Source: JBKPNJ01 sp963695705
Lineage (GTDB): Bacteria > Actinomycetota > Actinomycetes > Propionibacteriales > Nocardioidaceae
DNA: 64,000 nucleotides
Direction: 5' to 3'
NCBI GenBank assembly: GCA_963695705.1
Contig: CAVOHB010000009.1
Location: 558,001-622,000, forward strand
Shown here: positions 53,769-61,451 of the stretch, piece after piece
How positions within the stretch are numbered: position 1 is the first letter of the stretch
Layout of the letters: each line of letters opens with the position of its first letter
Made by a program: the position numbers and the translations under genes
Notes under the pieces: generated by a model
Database searches by the model: none
What the model saw: the letters and a program-made list of their open reading frames with translations, nothing else
Told to the model about the DNA's origin: nothing

Positions 53769-54144
53769 TCAGCGCGTGTTTCTCCAGCTGTGGCCTTCGG
53801 TGTCGTCGTCGCCCTCGGCCTGCTCGGCGTCAGCCGGCGCCGCTCCGCCAGCGATGCCCCTCGGTGTCGTCGTCGCCCTCGGCCTGCTCGGCGTCAGCCG
53901 CGCGGCTCCGCCAGCGATGCCCCTCGGTGTCGTCGTCGCCCTCGGCCTGCTCGGCGTCGGCCCCGGGCCTTGGTTTCATGTGACCCTCGGTGTCGTCGTC
54001 ACCTTCGGTGCGCTCGGCGTCGGCCGAGAGGCCCCTCAACCTGTGGCCCTCGGTCTCGTCGCCCTCGGCCTGCTCGGCGTCGGCCAGTCTCATCTTGTGG
54101 CCCTCGGTCTCGTCGCGGGCTGCGTCGCGCGGTTGCTCGGTCAT
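53769..54144 (-). CDS. EGDDDTEGH-repeat protein, with a +1 frameshift
   Basis: A gene made almost wholly of ~20-21-residue units: after MTEQPRDAARDETEGHKMRL come five units of the form ADAEQAEGDDDTEGH plus six residues (RLRGLS, MKPRPG, RWRSRA, RWRSGA, SWRNTR). The uninterrupted reading is 104 residues and stops at 53830 inside unit 5. Relative to unit 4, unit 5 has one extra base at 53836-53842; without it the frame continues for a sixth unit to TGA at 53769 (124 aa). ATG 54144 has AAGGGAAGG upstream. No signal peptide, no known domain. Function unknown. Confidence 0.72.
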
Positions 54145-54464
54145 GATGCCTTCCCTTTCGTGAACGGTCGCGGTCGCGACACACACAGCATCTAATACCC
54201 CCGGGTGGTTATCTGTTCGCTGGGTGACACATGACAAGGTATTTTTCAGAGCGCCATTGTCGATCTGCGTGGAATGGCACATCGCGTCGGCAAGCGGCAC
54301 GCCCAGGACCACACACCAGCGGAACCCCGGTGCGGAACTTCCTGCACAGCAACGTCAAGCACCCAGTATGCGATGGGACGGCGGCGCGGATGTGAGCTCC
54401 GGACGTTCGACCCCTGCTGGACGTAGCGCTTGCCCGCTCGGTGCGGCGCGCGCAGCATTGACTG
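54145..54464. other. Gap between the EGH-repeat and SnoaL genes
   Basis: 320 bp with no gene. On the minus strand GGGTAT (complement of 54195-54200) resembles the -10 of a SigB/SigF-type stress promoter ~50 nt before the EGH-repeat ATG; no convincing -35 was found. The rest holds nothing I recognise. Confidence 0.4.
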
Positions 54465-54845
54465 ATGGACGAGCAGGAGGCCCGGCGCCTCATCAAGGAC
54501 CATTTCGACACCGCAGCCAGCGACCAGGAGCGCTCCGCACAGATCTATGCCGATGACGCGATCATCGAGTTCCCCCAAGGTGGGGAGCGTATCCGCGGGA
54601 GAGACAACATCATCGCGTTCCGTTCCGCGTATCCAGCCAGACTCGCGTTCGAGATGCACCGCACGATCGGTTGCGGTGACCTATGGGTCAACGAGTACAC
54701 AATCCGGTACGACGACGCGCACCCGCACAAGGTGGCGGGGATCATGGAGTTTCGCGACGGCAAGGTCGTCAGGGAACGGCTTTACATCACCGAGCCATGG
54801 GAGCCCCCGCAGTGGCGGGGGCGCTGGGTCGAACCGATTGACTGA
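54465..54845 (+). CDS. SnoaL/NTF2-like protein
   Basis: A 126-residue cone-shaped alpha+beta barrel protein: EARRLIKDHFDTAASDQERSAQIYADDAIIEFPQGGERIRGRDNIIAFR and HKVAGIMEFRDGKVVRERLYITEPWEPPQWR, the usual SnoaL-like pattern of a small ligand-binding or isomerase fold. Ligand unknown. Confidence 0.82.
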   Translation: MDEQEARRLIKDHFDTAASDQERSAQIYADDAIIEFPQGGERIRGRDNIIAFRSAYPARLAFEMHRTIGCGDLWVNEYTIRYDDAHPHKVAGIMEFRDGKVVRERLYITEPWEPPQWRGRWVEPID

Positions 54846-54996
54846 CTGACACTGGGAAACTTGTCTGTGCGCGCATGATCATTCCGAGCGTCCTAGCACT
54901 CGCTGCCAGGGATCGGGTCAGCGTTGGGGGTCCGTACCCTTGTCCGGCGTCCGCGCGGCTGCCGCCACATGCCGGCCCCGGGGAAGCCGCGACTCG

Positions 54997-55308
54997 CTAA
55001 ACGGAGTCTTCCGTCGGGTTCTCGGGCCTCACGAGATAGAGATGCTTCACCGGCGGTGGGTCGGACGGCGGTTCGGCGTAGCGCACGTGGACGGGCTGCA
55101 CGGCGGGCGGAGGTGGTTCGCCCCCCTGCTCGGAAGACCCACTGGCGAGCTTGGACAGTCCCTCGGCAAGTTGCCGATACTCGTGCGCCTTGGTCATGTA
55201 CTCCATCGCGGCGTCGATGAGCTCGTCGTGGCTGCACGAGAGCACCGGCTTGAAATTCCCCGGTTCGTACTCGACGTGGGTCGGCAGGACCAAGGTTTCG
55301 TCGGGCAA
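54997..55308 (-). CDS. Hypothetical protein (103 aa)
   Basis: VLSCSHDELIDAAMEYMTKAHEYRQLAEGLSKLAS forms a probable helix pair, followed by a Pro-rich tail (GGEPPPPAVQPVHVRY). TTG start at 55308 with AGGAGT 6 nt upstream. No family recognised; it sits just outside the integrated element. Confidence 0.55.
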   Translation of the reverse strand: MPDETLVLPTHVEYEPGNFKPVLSCSHDELIDAAMEYMTKAHEYRQLAEGLSKLASGSSEQGGEPPPPAVQPVHVRYAEPPSDPPPVKHLYLVRPENPTEDSV

Positions 55309-55761
55309 GACTGACTCCTGTCGAGGTTCCCCGCCGGACGCTTTGCTGATTGGGCGGCTGCCCCCAATTCCGGCAGAGTCAGGCTGCTCGGGGCCGGGGG
55401 CGCCGCGTGACGAGCGTCTCGGTCAAGGGGTGTCCCAGCCGCTCACACTCCCGACAGTCTGCAACGCGAATCGGGGCGCCGTTGTCGAATATCGGCAATC
55501 GCCGGGAAGGATCACGCAGCGTGCTGCGCATACGTCCCCGGCCGTAGCTCGGCACAGGTCAGCGAACCGCATGATCACAGGTTGATCATCTGATTCTTCC
55601 CCCGAGAGCTCGCCTCGCGCGCTGTGCTGCGATCTGCCGCGCTGTCAGCTCGTCGTCGAGCACTCATGTCGTCGAGCTCGAACGGGCGTGTGTGCCCTGT
55701 CATGCCAATGAGCGGGCGGTCCGGGGTGGAATCCGCGACTGTGTCGCGGTGTACTTGAAGC
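55309..55761. other. Gap holding the left att repeat
   Basis: About 450 bp without a supported gene. Contains the 15-bp left copy of the lpdA-end repeat (55575-55589). Confidence 0.6.
55575..55589 (+). mobile_element. attL: left end of the integrated element
   Basis: TCACAGGTTGATCAT is identical to 58894-58908, the last 15 nt (with stop) of lpdA on the minus strand. CAGGTCAGCG lies exactly 10 bp to the left of both copies (55555 and 58874), extending the match. Confidence 0.7.
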
Positions 55762-56265
55762 GTGCGCGGAGTCGTTGTGGTTGTCGCGTTGCTTCTCACC
55801 TCGTGTACGGCAGGGTCGGTCGGAGACACGACTCGCGACTCGGCCACGAGCGGCTCGTCGATGGTCCACATCGACGTGGATGGGACGGCCTGCCCCGTCA
55901 CCCTGCCGAACGGGCAACACCCGCCCGGCGGCCAGGGCCTGACCAGCAGGCTCAGCTACGGCAATGGGCGGCTCTGGGTCGAGTTGTATCCGCGAGGCAT
56001 CATCCGCCCGGCCTACTACGGACGCGCCCGGCCGAACGGCGCGATCGCGATCAAATTCCCGTGGACGCGAGGGGTCCCTGGCCACCTCGAAATCACCGGC
56101 CGACGACTGGACGCGGACGCCCCTGCTCTCCGATCATGGATTCCCGGTGGCTATGGCCGCACCGGCTTTCAATCCACGGGCGTCATCTTCCCCACCACCG
56201 GGTGCTGGGAGATGACCGGCCGCGTCGGCAGCGCTTCGCTTACGGTTGTCACGAAGGTCATCTAG
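55762..56265 (+). CDS. Putative lipoprotein
   Basis: A 167-residue protein. MRGVVVVVALLLTSCTAGS is a type II signal with the lipobox LTSC, so it should be lipid-anchored outside the membrane after cleavage at Cys15. The mature part (YGNGRLWVELYPRGII...GHLEITGRRLD...FPTTGCWEMTGRVGSASLTVV) is beta-rich, resembling secreted actinobacterial lipoproteins of unknown function. It lies inside the integrated element as cargo or as trapped host sequence. Confidence 0.7.
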   Translation: MRGVVVVVALLLTSCTAGSVGDTTRDSATSGSSMVHIDVDGTACPVTLPNGQHPPGGQGLTSRLSYGNGRLWVELYPRGIIRPAYYGRARPNGAIAIKFPWTRGVPGHLEITGRRLDADAPALRSWIPGGYGRTGFQSTGVIFPTTGCWEMTGRVGSASLTVVTKVI

Positions 56266-56295
56266 CCGCCGCCCAACGACCCCGAAGTCCTTCCG

Positions 56296-56493
56296 GTGCT
56301 TGCGTACCTGCCAACGCAGGATGCTCCGCCCGTCGAGGCCGTGACTCGCGAGCGAGCGATGCCTGTTTCTGCTCCAGCCGCGCAGCCACTCAGTCTTGCC
56401 GCCGAACTGCGCGAGCTTGCCGAACTTCGAGATTCCAGTGTCCTTACGTCTGAAGAGTTCGATACCCAGAAGGCAAGGCTCCTCGCGCGCTAG
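56296..56493 (+). CDS. SHOCT-domain small protein
   Basis: A 65-residue ORF. ELRELAELRDSSVLTSEEFDTQKARLLA is a SHOCT domain, the short C-terminal helix-turn-helix found on many small membrane or phage-related proteins. The first 35 residues match nothing; this may be the C-terminal remnant of a larger gene. GTG start without a clear ribosome site. Confidence 0.55.
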   Translation: MLAYLPTQDAPPVEAVTRERAMPVSAPAAQPLSLAAELRELAELRDSSVLTSEEFDTQKARLLAR

Positions 56494-56640
56494 CGCTGTG
56501 GCTCGCGAGTCGATCGTGCTTGCCGCAAGGCTGCGCGTGCTCTATTTCCTCGATCGACGGCGCGTCTGCCAGTTGGCTCACGTCTGCGAGTGTTGAGCCA
56601 GCTTGAGCTGTGTGCCGGCACAAGCACGCCAACTTGCAGA

Positions 56641-56982
56641 TCATGTGCGATCCCACGGAGCGGCGTAGCCGCCAGCCGCCGCGTGTAAACGGCCCGCCGC
56701 TGACACGGCGTACGCCACGTCTGCCGGCAACAGGCCGCGCCACTCACGAGGACGCAGGCCGTGCTCACGGCCCCATACCTCACCGGCCTCAGACCACGCG
56801 ACCTGAGCAGCTGTGATCCGCGCACGTCTGCGGCCTTCCGGATCGCCCATCCAATCCGGCACGCCGTGATCGTTGGGACGCCAGACACGCGGGTCAGGAC
56901 CAGCCGCAAGCTCAGCCGGTAACACGAGGCCGCCGCTGTCGGTGCTCGGCGGCTCAGCCGCTTTACGCGTCGCCACAAGCAC
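56641..56982 (-). CDS. Hypothetical protein of the integrated element (113 aa)
   Basis: PNDHGVPDWMGDPEGRRRARITAAQVAWSEAGEVWGREHGLRPREWRGLLP has a normal protein composition, Trp/Gly rich, and resembles hypothetical proteins of actinobacterial phages and integrative elements, but no family is assigned. GTG start at 56982 or 56976, AAGGTGA upstream. Its first residues (VATRKAAEPP) repeat those of the next upstream ORF. Confidence 0.55.
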   Translation of the reverse strand: MLVATRKAAEPPSTDSGGLVLPAELAAGPDPRVWRPNDHGVPDWMGDPEGRRRARITAAQVAWSEAGEVWGREHGLRPREWRGLLPADVAYAVSAAGRLHAAAGGYAAPWDRT

Positions 56983-57091
56983 TCACCTTGCCGTTGCTCA
57001 CCCGGTACGCGGCCGGGAGGAACGCCGAAAAACGCCAACTGGCGTTTCTCGGCGGATCACGCGGCGGCTGAGCCGCTCTACGCGTCGCCAC
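56948..57091. repeat. 29-bp direct repeats flanking a hairpin
   Basis: 56948-56976 and 57063-57091 match at 27 of 29 positions (GGCGGCTSAGCCGCTYTACG... on the plus strand). Between them 57023-57054 forms a hairpin, CGCCGAAAAACGCCA / TGGCGTTTCTCGGCG (14 of 15 paired, 2-nt loop). Each repeat also encodes the start VATR(K/R)AA of a minus-strand ORF. Confidence 0.6.
56963..57091 (-). CDS. Possible small ORF (42 aa)
   Basis: Reads VATRRAAQPPRDPPRNASWR and a further 22 residues ending SACGDA; the hairpin encodes its middle. No family, no good ribosome site. Its stop overlaps the start of the 113-aa ORF. It may be a by-product of the repeat. Confidence 0.3.
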   Translation of the reverse strand: MATRRAAQPPRDPPRNASWRFSAFLPAAYRVSNGKVSACGDA

Positions 57092-57151
57092 GATCGCCTG
57101 TCCCTGTGGATAGCGCTTTGCGAGCGGCCAGACGACACGCATACGCTCGGC

Positions 57152-57589
57152 TCACGCCGAGCCGCCCAACGCAGCACGAGCAGCCGCCTTCCGCTCATTG
57201 TGCGGTGCCCAACGCGACACAGCGCTACGCCTCCCACGAGCCTGCACCGCGCTCGACAACACACCACCATCCGCGTCAGGCAACTCAAGCTGAGCCAAAA
57301 GCTTTGCCAACGCAAGCCGATGCTGCCGCAACTCAGCCAACGCCGGATGCACACGCGGTTGACCAGCCGAGCCGGCAACCGTCAACCCATCGACGTCAAC
57401 CGCCTCACGCAACGCCTCACACTCATCGAGCAACCTTGCGGTTTCCGCCAGCAACTCAAGCTCAGTACCGCTCAAGTCGTACGTCGTCACAGTTTCCCGC
57501 CAAAACGCCTGGCCGCGCGCCGCGAGATCAGCCGGCCGGGCGGCGCGGGACGCGGCGCTGCGTGAGTGGGCTGAGGCCGCCAATCGCAT
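57152..57589 (-). CDS. Phage P27-type terminase small subunit homologue
   Basis: ARGQAFWRETVTTYDLSGTELELLAETARLLDECEALREAVDVDGLTVAGSAGQPRVHPALAELRQHRLALAKLLAQLELPD follows the P27 family pattern (small subunit that binds phage DNA and guides packaging). The clear similarity begins at about 57520; the frame upstream is antisense to a plus-strand frame and has no good start, so the N-terminus is probably lost. No large terminase is nearby. Confidence 0.65.
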   Translation of the reverse strand: MRLAASAHSRSAASRAARPADLAARGQAFWRETVTTYDLSGTELELLAETARLLDECEALREAVDVDGLTVAGSAGQPRVHPALAELRQHRLALAKLLAQLELPDADGGVLSSAVQARGRRSAVSRWAPHNERKAAARAALGGSA

Positions 57590-57695
57590 CCTGCGCGGCG
57601 GTTTGGAAGTGCCCGCGTACCCGGCTGACATCGTGGAAATGCTGACCGCGACAGGCGTCATCGAAAACCCGGCACGACTAACGATCAACGGATAG
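57531..57695 (+). pseudogene. Open C-terminal fragment before the integrase
   Basis: An open plus-strand frame ends at TAG 57693, 13 nt before the integrase ATG: ALREWAEAANRILRGGLEVP and AYPADIVEMLTATGVIENP read like protein, but no start codon fits. It may be the truncated partner gene (for example an excisionase-type regulator) of the integrase module, joined to the terminase fragment at ~57530. Confidence 0.4.
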
Positions 57696-57708
57696 GAAGC
57701 CGATCGTC

Positions 57709-58870
57709 ATGGCGAGCATCACAAAGACAGACACCGCGAACGGCAAGCGGTACATCGTCAACTACCGGGCACCGGACGGCCGGCAGCGGCGCAAGACGTT
57801 CCCGCGCAAGATTGACGCCGACAATTTCGCGGCGACAGTGGAGACGGACAAGCTACGCGGCACGTACCGCGATCCGGACGCAGCGCGTGTCACATTCAAG
57901 GCGTACGCCGAGCGTTGGCTCGCCGCGCAGACCTGCGATGAGACGTCGCGGGAGAGCGCCGAGCGGGCGCTGCGTCTGCACGTCTATCCGACGCTCGGCG
58001 GTAAACAACTCGGCCAGATACAGCCGAGCACCGTGCAGGCGTGGCTGCGTGGCCTCGAGGTCAAGAGCAGCACGTACGCGCGATCAATCTTCGGAACCGT
58101 TTCGAGCATCCTGTCGGCGGCCGTCGATGATGACCTGTTCGGCAAGAACCCGTGTCGCGCCCGGTCGGTGCGAACGCCGAAGGCCGATCCGCGCAGGGTC
58201 GTGCCGTGGACTGCTGAACGGGTGCTGGCGGTGCGCGACGCACTACCCGAGCGCTACCGCATCGTGGCCACTATCGCGGCCGGTACTCGGGCTCCGCCAG
58301 GGGGAAGTGTTCGGCCTCTCCCCCGCCGATATCGACTTCCTACGCGGCACCGTCACCGTGCGCCGTCAGGTGCGCCTCTTCAAAGGGCGGCTGTCGTTCC
58401 GGCTCGCGAAGGGCGGGAAGGAGCGCACAGTTCCGCTCCCGAGCCCGGTGCGTGAAGCGCTCGCCGCGCACCTGGCCGCGTATCCAGCTCAGCCGGTGAG
58501 TCTCGGCTGGGACAGCCCGGAGGGCAAACCGATAGTGGTTGATCTGGTGGTGACCACCCCGCAGGGCTCGGCGCTACGCCGCAACACCTTCAACCCCCAG
58601 GTGTGGACTCCGGCGCTGAAGGCAGCACACGTCGAACGATCGCGAGACAACGGCTGTCACGCGCTGCGCCATTTTTTCGCGTCGGTCCTCCTCGACGCAG
58701 GCGAGTCGATCAAAGCGGTCAGCGACTATCTCGGTCACGCCGATCCCGGTTTCACGTTGCGGACGTACACGCATCTGATGCCGACGAGCGATGAGCGGAC
58801 CCGTCAGGCCGTTGACGCCGCGTTGAGTGGTTACAACGTCGTTACATCTGCGGCTATCAGAGAGGTATAA
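57709..58870 (+). CDS. Tyrosine recombinase (phage-type integrase), with a +1 frameshift
   Basis: About 386 residues if one base is removed. An AP2-like N-terminus (ANGKRYIVNYRAPDGRQRRKTFPRK), a SAM-like core-binding domain (VTFKAYAERWLAAQTCDETS...LRLHVYPTLGGKQLGQI), then the catalytic domain: GLRQGEVFGLSPADI (Arg I), HALRHFFASVLLDAG (HxxR) and LGHADPGFTLRTYTH (His, nucleophile Tyr). The frame breaks at ~58288 (one extra C or T in GGTACTCGGG), just before Arg I, so uninterrupted reading stops at 58455 without the active site. Confidence 0.85.
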
Positions 58871-58893
58871 CCGCAGGTCAGCGCGTTACAGGC

Positions 58894-58908
58894 TCACAGG
58901 TTGATCAT
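58894..58908 (+). mobile_element. attR: right end of the integrated element in lpdA
   Basis: The second copy of TCACAGGTTGATCAT, forming the last four codons and stop of lpdA, so insertion keeps the host protein intact. It lies 24 nt after the integrase stop. Confidence 0.72.
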
Positions 58909-60294
58909 GTGCCCCTCGAGGCCGTGGAGGGCCTCCTTGACGGCCTCACTGAGGGTCGGGTGGGCGTGCACGTTGCGGGCGGCCTCCTTGGAGGTGAGGT
59001 CCCACTGTTGCGCCAGCGTGAGCTCGGGCAGCAGCTCGGTCACGTCGGGCCCGATCAGATGCGCGCCGAGCAGCTCGCCGTGTGTCGCATCGCTGAGGAG
59101 CTTGACGAAACCCACCGGGTCCCCCAGCCCCTGCGCCTTGCCGTTCGCGGTGAACGGGAACTTCACCACCCGCACGTCATACCCGTGCTCCCGTGCCTGC
59201 GCCTCGGTGTAGCCGAAGCTGGCAACCTGCGGCTGGCAGAACGTCGCCCGCGGGATCATCACGTAGTCGAGCTCCATCGTCTCCGCGCCCGCGATGGTCT
59301 CGGCGGCGATGACACCCATCGACTCGGCCGCGTGCGCCAGCATGAGCTTGGCCGTCACGTCGCCGATCGCGTAGATGTGTCCGATGTTGGTACGCATGAA
59401 CCCGTCGATCTCGATCGCCCCGCGGTCGGTGAGCGCCACTCCCGTCTTGTCGAGCCCGTAACCCTCGACACGGGGGGCGAAGCCGATTGCCTGCATCACC
59501 TTCTCGGCCTCGAGCACCTCCTGGGACTCCCCCTTGGTGACGGTCACCTTGACGGTGTCGCCGGAGTCGTCGATGGCGTCGACACGCGTTCCCGTCAGCA
59601 GCTTGATCCCAGCCTTCTTGAACCGGCGACTCAGCTCCTTCGAGACCTCCTCGTCCTCCAGAGGCACGACGCGGTCGAGGAACTCCACGACCGTGACATC
59701 GACGCCGTAGTTGCTGAGGATGTAAGCGAACTCGACGCCGATCGCGCCGGCCCCGGCGATGATGATGCTGGCCGGCAGCGAGTCCGACATGATCTGCTCT
59801 TCGTACGTCACCACGCGTTCGCTCAGCGAGGTGCCGGGAAGCAGCCGGGTGGTCGCGCCAGCGGCGATGATGCAGTTGTCGAACGTGAGGCGCTGGGACG
59901 ATCCGTCCTTCTGGGCAACCTCGAGAGTGTTGGCGTCGGTGAACGACCCCCTGCCGGTGAACTCGGTGATCTTGTTCTTCTTCATCAGGTAGTGGACGCC
60001 CTTGACCCGGCCATCGGCGACCACCCGGCTGCGCTTGAACGCCACGCCGTAGTCGACCTTGGCCTCACCGTCGAAGCTGATCCCGAACGTCGCCGCCTCG
60101 TGCATGACCAGGTGAGCCAACTCGGCGTTCCGCAGGAGCGCCTTGGACGGGATGCAACCCACGTTGAGGCACACGCCCCCCCAGTACTTCGACTCGACCA
60201 CCGCGGTGGACAACCCGAGCTGGGAGGCGCGGATCGCGGCGACGTAGCCGCCCGGTCCGGCACCGAGGACGACGACATCGAAGTGTTCGCTCAC
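58894..60294 (-). CDS. lpdA: Dihydrolipoyl dehydrogenase
   Basis: A 466-residue flavoprotein: FDVVVLGAGPGGYVAAIRASQLG (FAD), GGVCLNVGCIPSKALLRNAE (redox CxxxxC), IIAGAGAIGVEFAYILSNYGVDVTVVEFLDRV (NAD domain), IYAIGDVTAKLMLAHAA (second FAD motif) and HAHPTLSEAVKEA (catalytic His-Glu). E3 of 2-oxo-acid dehydrogenases and likely the L protein partner of the gcvH/gcvP products. Its 3' end is the attachment site of the small element. Confidence 0.95.
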   Translation of the reverse strand: MSEHFDVVVLGAGPGGYVAAIRASQLGLSTAVVESKYWGGVCLNVGCIPSKALLRNAELAHLVMHEAATFGISFDGEAKVDYGVAFKRSRVVADGRVKGVHYLMKKNKITEFTGRGSFTDANTLEVAQKDGSSQRLTFDNCIIAAGATTRLLPGTSLSERVVTYEEQIMSDSLPASIIIAGAGAIGVEFAYILSNYGVDVTVVEFLDRVVPLEDEEVSKELSRRFKKAGIKLLTGTRVDAIDDSGDTVKVTVTKGESQEVLEAEKVMQAIGFAPRVEGYGLDKTGVALTDRGAIEIDGFMRTNIGHIYAIGDVTAKLMLAHAAESMGVIAAETIAGAETMELDYVMIPRATFCQPQVASFGYTEAQAREHGYDVRVVKFPFTANGKAQGLGDPVGFVKLLSDATHGELLGAHLIGPDVTELLPELTLAQQWDLTSKEAARNVHAHPTLSEAVKEALHGLEGHMINL

Positions 60295-60343
60295 GGCACG
60301 CAGCCTATGACAGGCATGCCGGTTGCGGGCGCGAAGGTTTTGG

Positions 60344-61294
60344 CTACGACCCGACCGGGGAGGTGGTGTCGTCCAGCGCCGCCAGGTCTTCCGGGGTGGG
60401 ATGCCATCGGGCCGCCGCGGCGTTGGCGGCCACCTGCTCGGGCCTGGTCACTCCGGCGATCACCGAGGAGACGCCGGGCTGCGCGGCCAGCCCTCCGATG
60501 GCCACCTCCAGCATCGAGAGGTCCCGCTCGGCGGCGAAGCGCTCGAGGGCCTCGATCCGGTCGAAGTCGGCCTCGTCCAGACGGCTGCTCTGCACCTGCA
60601 GTCGGGTGCCCTCGGGTGCCTTCTCACCGCGCTTGTACTTGCCCGTCAGCAGGCCGAACTCCAACGGGAAGAACGGCAGCACGCCGACACCGACGTGCTC
60701 ACAGGCCGGGACCAGCTCCCTCTCGGCGGACCGGTCGTACAGCGAGTACTTGTTCTGCGCGCTGATGAACCGGTCGAACCCCTGGGTACGAGCGGTCCAG
60801 TCGGCTTCGACGACCTGCCAGCCGGTGAAGTTTGAGCTGCCGACGTAGCGCACCTTGCCCTCGACGACCAGCTCGTGCAGCGCCGCCAGGGTCTCCTCGA
60901 CCGGCGTACGCGCGTCGGGCTGGTGCATCTGGTACAGGTCGATCCAGTCGGTGTCCAGCCGCCGCAGACTCGCCTCGACGGCGCGGCGGATGTACCTGCG
61001 CGAGCCGCGTACACCCCAGTCGGGACCGTTCGCGCCGCGCATGCTCATCCCGAACTTTGTGGCGACGACCACGTCCTCGCGATGCCTGCCGAGCGCCCGG
61101 GCGAGAAGTGTCTCGCTCGCGCCCGGCTCGCTGCCGTAGGTGTCGGAGGTGTCGAAGAGCGTTATCCCCTCGTCGAGGGCGGCGGCGACGACGGCGGCGG
61201 TCTGGTCGGCGTCGATGCGGGCCCCGAACGCGTTGCAGCCGATTCCGACCACGCTCACGGCGAGACCGGACTCCCCCAGCTGCCGGTATGTCAT
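60344..61294 (-). CDS. Aldo/keto reductase
   Basis: A 316-residue TIM-barrel protein: GITLFDTSDTYGSEPGASETLLARALG (Asp and catalytic Tyr), VVVATKFGMSM (Lys), DWIDLYQMHQPD (His) and VGSSNFTGW. NADPH binding is indicated by the SSVIAGVTRPEQVAANA C-terminal loop. Similar to YajO/Gcy-type AKRs; substrate unknown. ATG 61294 has GAGG upstream and is preferred over 61315. Confidence 0.9.
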   Translation of the reverse strand: MTYRQLGESGLAVSVVGIGCNAFGARIDADQTAAVVAAALDEGITLFDTSDTYGSEPGASETLLARALGRHREDVVVATKFGMSMRGANGPDWGVRGSRRYIRRAVEASLRRLDTDWIDLYQMHQPDARTPVEETLAALHELVVEGKVRYVGSSNFTGWQVVEADWTARTQGFDRFISAQNKYSLYDRSAERELVPACEHVGVGVLPFFPLEFGLLTGKYKRGEKAPEGTRLQVQSSRLDEADFDRIEALERFAAERDLSMLEVAIGGLAAQPGVSSVIAGVTRPEQVAANAAAARWHPTPEDLAALDDTTSPVGS

Positions 61295-61425
61295 CTCGTT
61301 CGCCTCGTTGCCCATGCCGTCACCCTATGGATCGCCCGGCCGGAGGTGCACGCTGCCCCGAAGCAACTTGTTCGGCGCGGGCTGTCCAGCGGGGCGGTCT
61401 TCCCGGCGTGCCGAGGTTGTCGTAT

Positions 61426-61437
61426 CTCATATATGAG
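61426..61437 (+). promoter_or_regulatory. Palindromic operator-like site before the HTH-MurA gene
   Basis: CTCATATATGAG is a perfect 12-bp palindrome 14 nt before the ATG; the wider ATCTCATATATGAGTT remains near-symmetric. It overlaps a TATATG -10-like hexamer, so the XRE-type HTH of the encoded protein could repress its own gene here. Confidence 0.55.
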
Positions 61438-61451
61438 TTAGAGTGTCGGCC

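Larger units (their letters stand above)
55590..58893. mobile_element. Small integrated element at the 3' end of lpdA (~3.3 kb)
   Basis: Bounded by the 15-bp direct repeat, with a tyrosine integrase immediately inside the right end, as usual for such elements. Contents: a lipoprotein, a SHOCT-domain fragment, minus-strand small ORFs, a P27-type terminase small subunit homologue and the integrase. No replication, structural or large-terminase genes: either a decayed prophage or a satellite-like remnant. Confidence 0.65.

Noticed and set aside
53769..54144. CRISPR array
   Set aside because: The ~63-bp repeats are coding, in frame and differ gradually; there are no distinct spacers or cas genes.
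55575..55901. 108-residue minus-strand ORF at the left att site
   Set aside because: Crosses the att repeat and opposes the lipoprotein signal peptide; no domain or ribosome site.
57106..57645. 179-residue plus-strand ORF rich in His, Pro, Thr
   Set aside because: Antisense to the P27-type terminase frame, whose sequence has clear family similarity; the plus frame is low-complexity.
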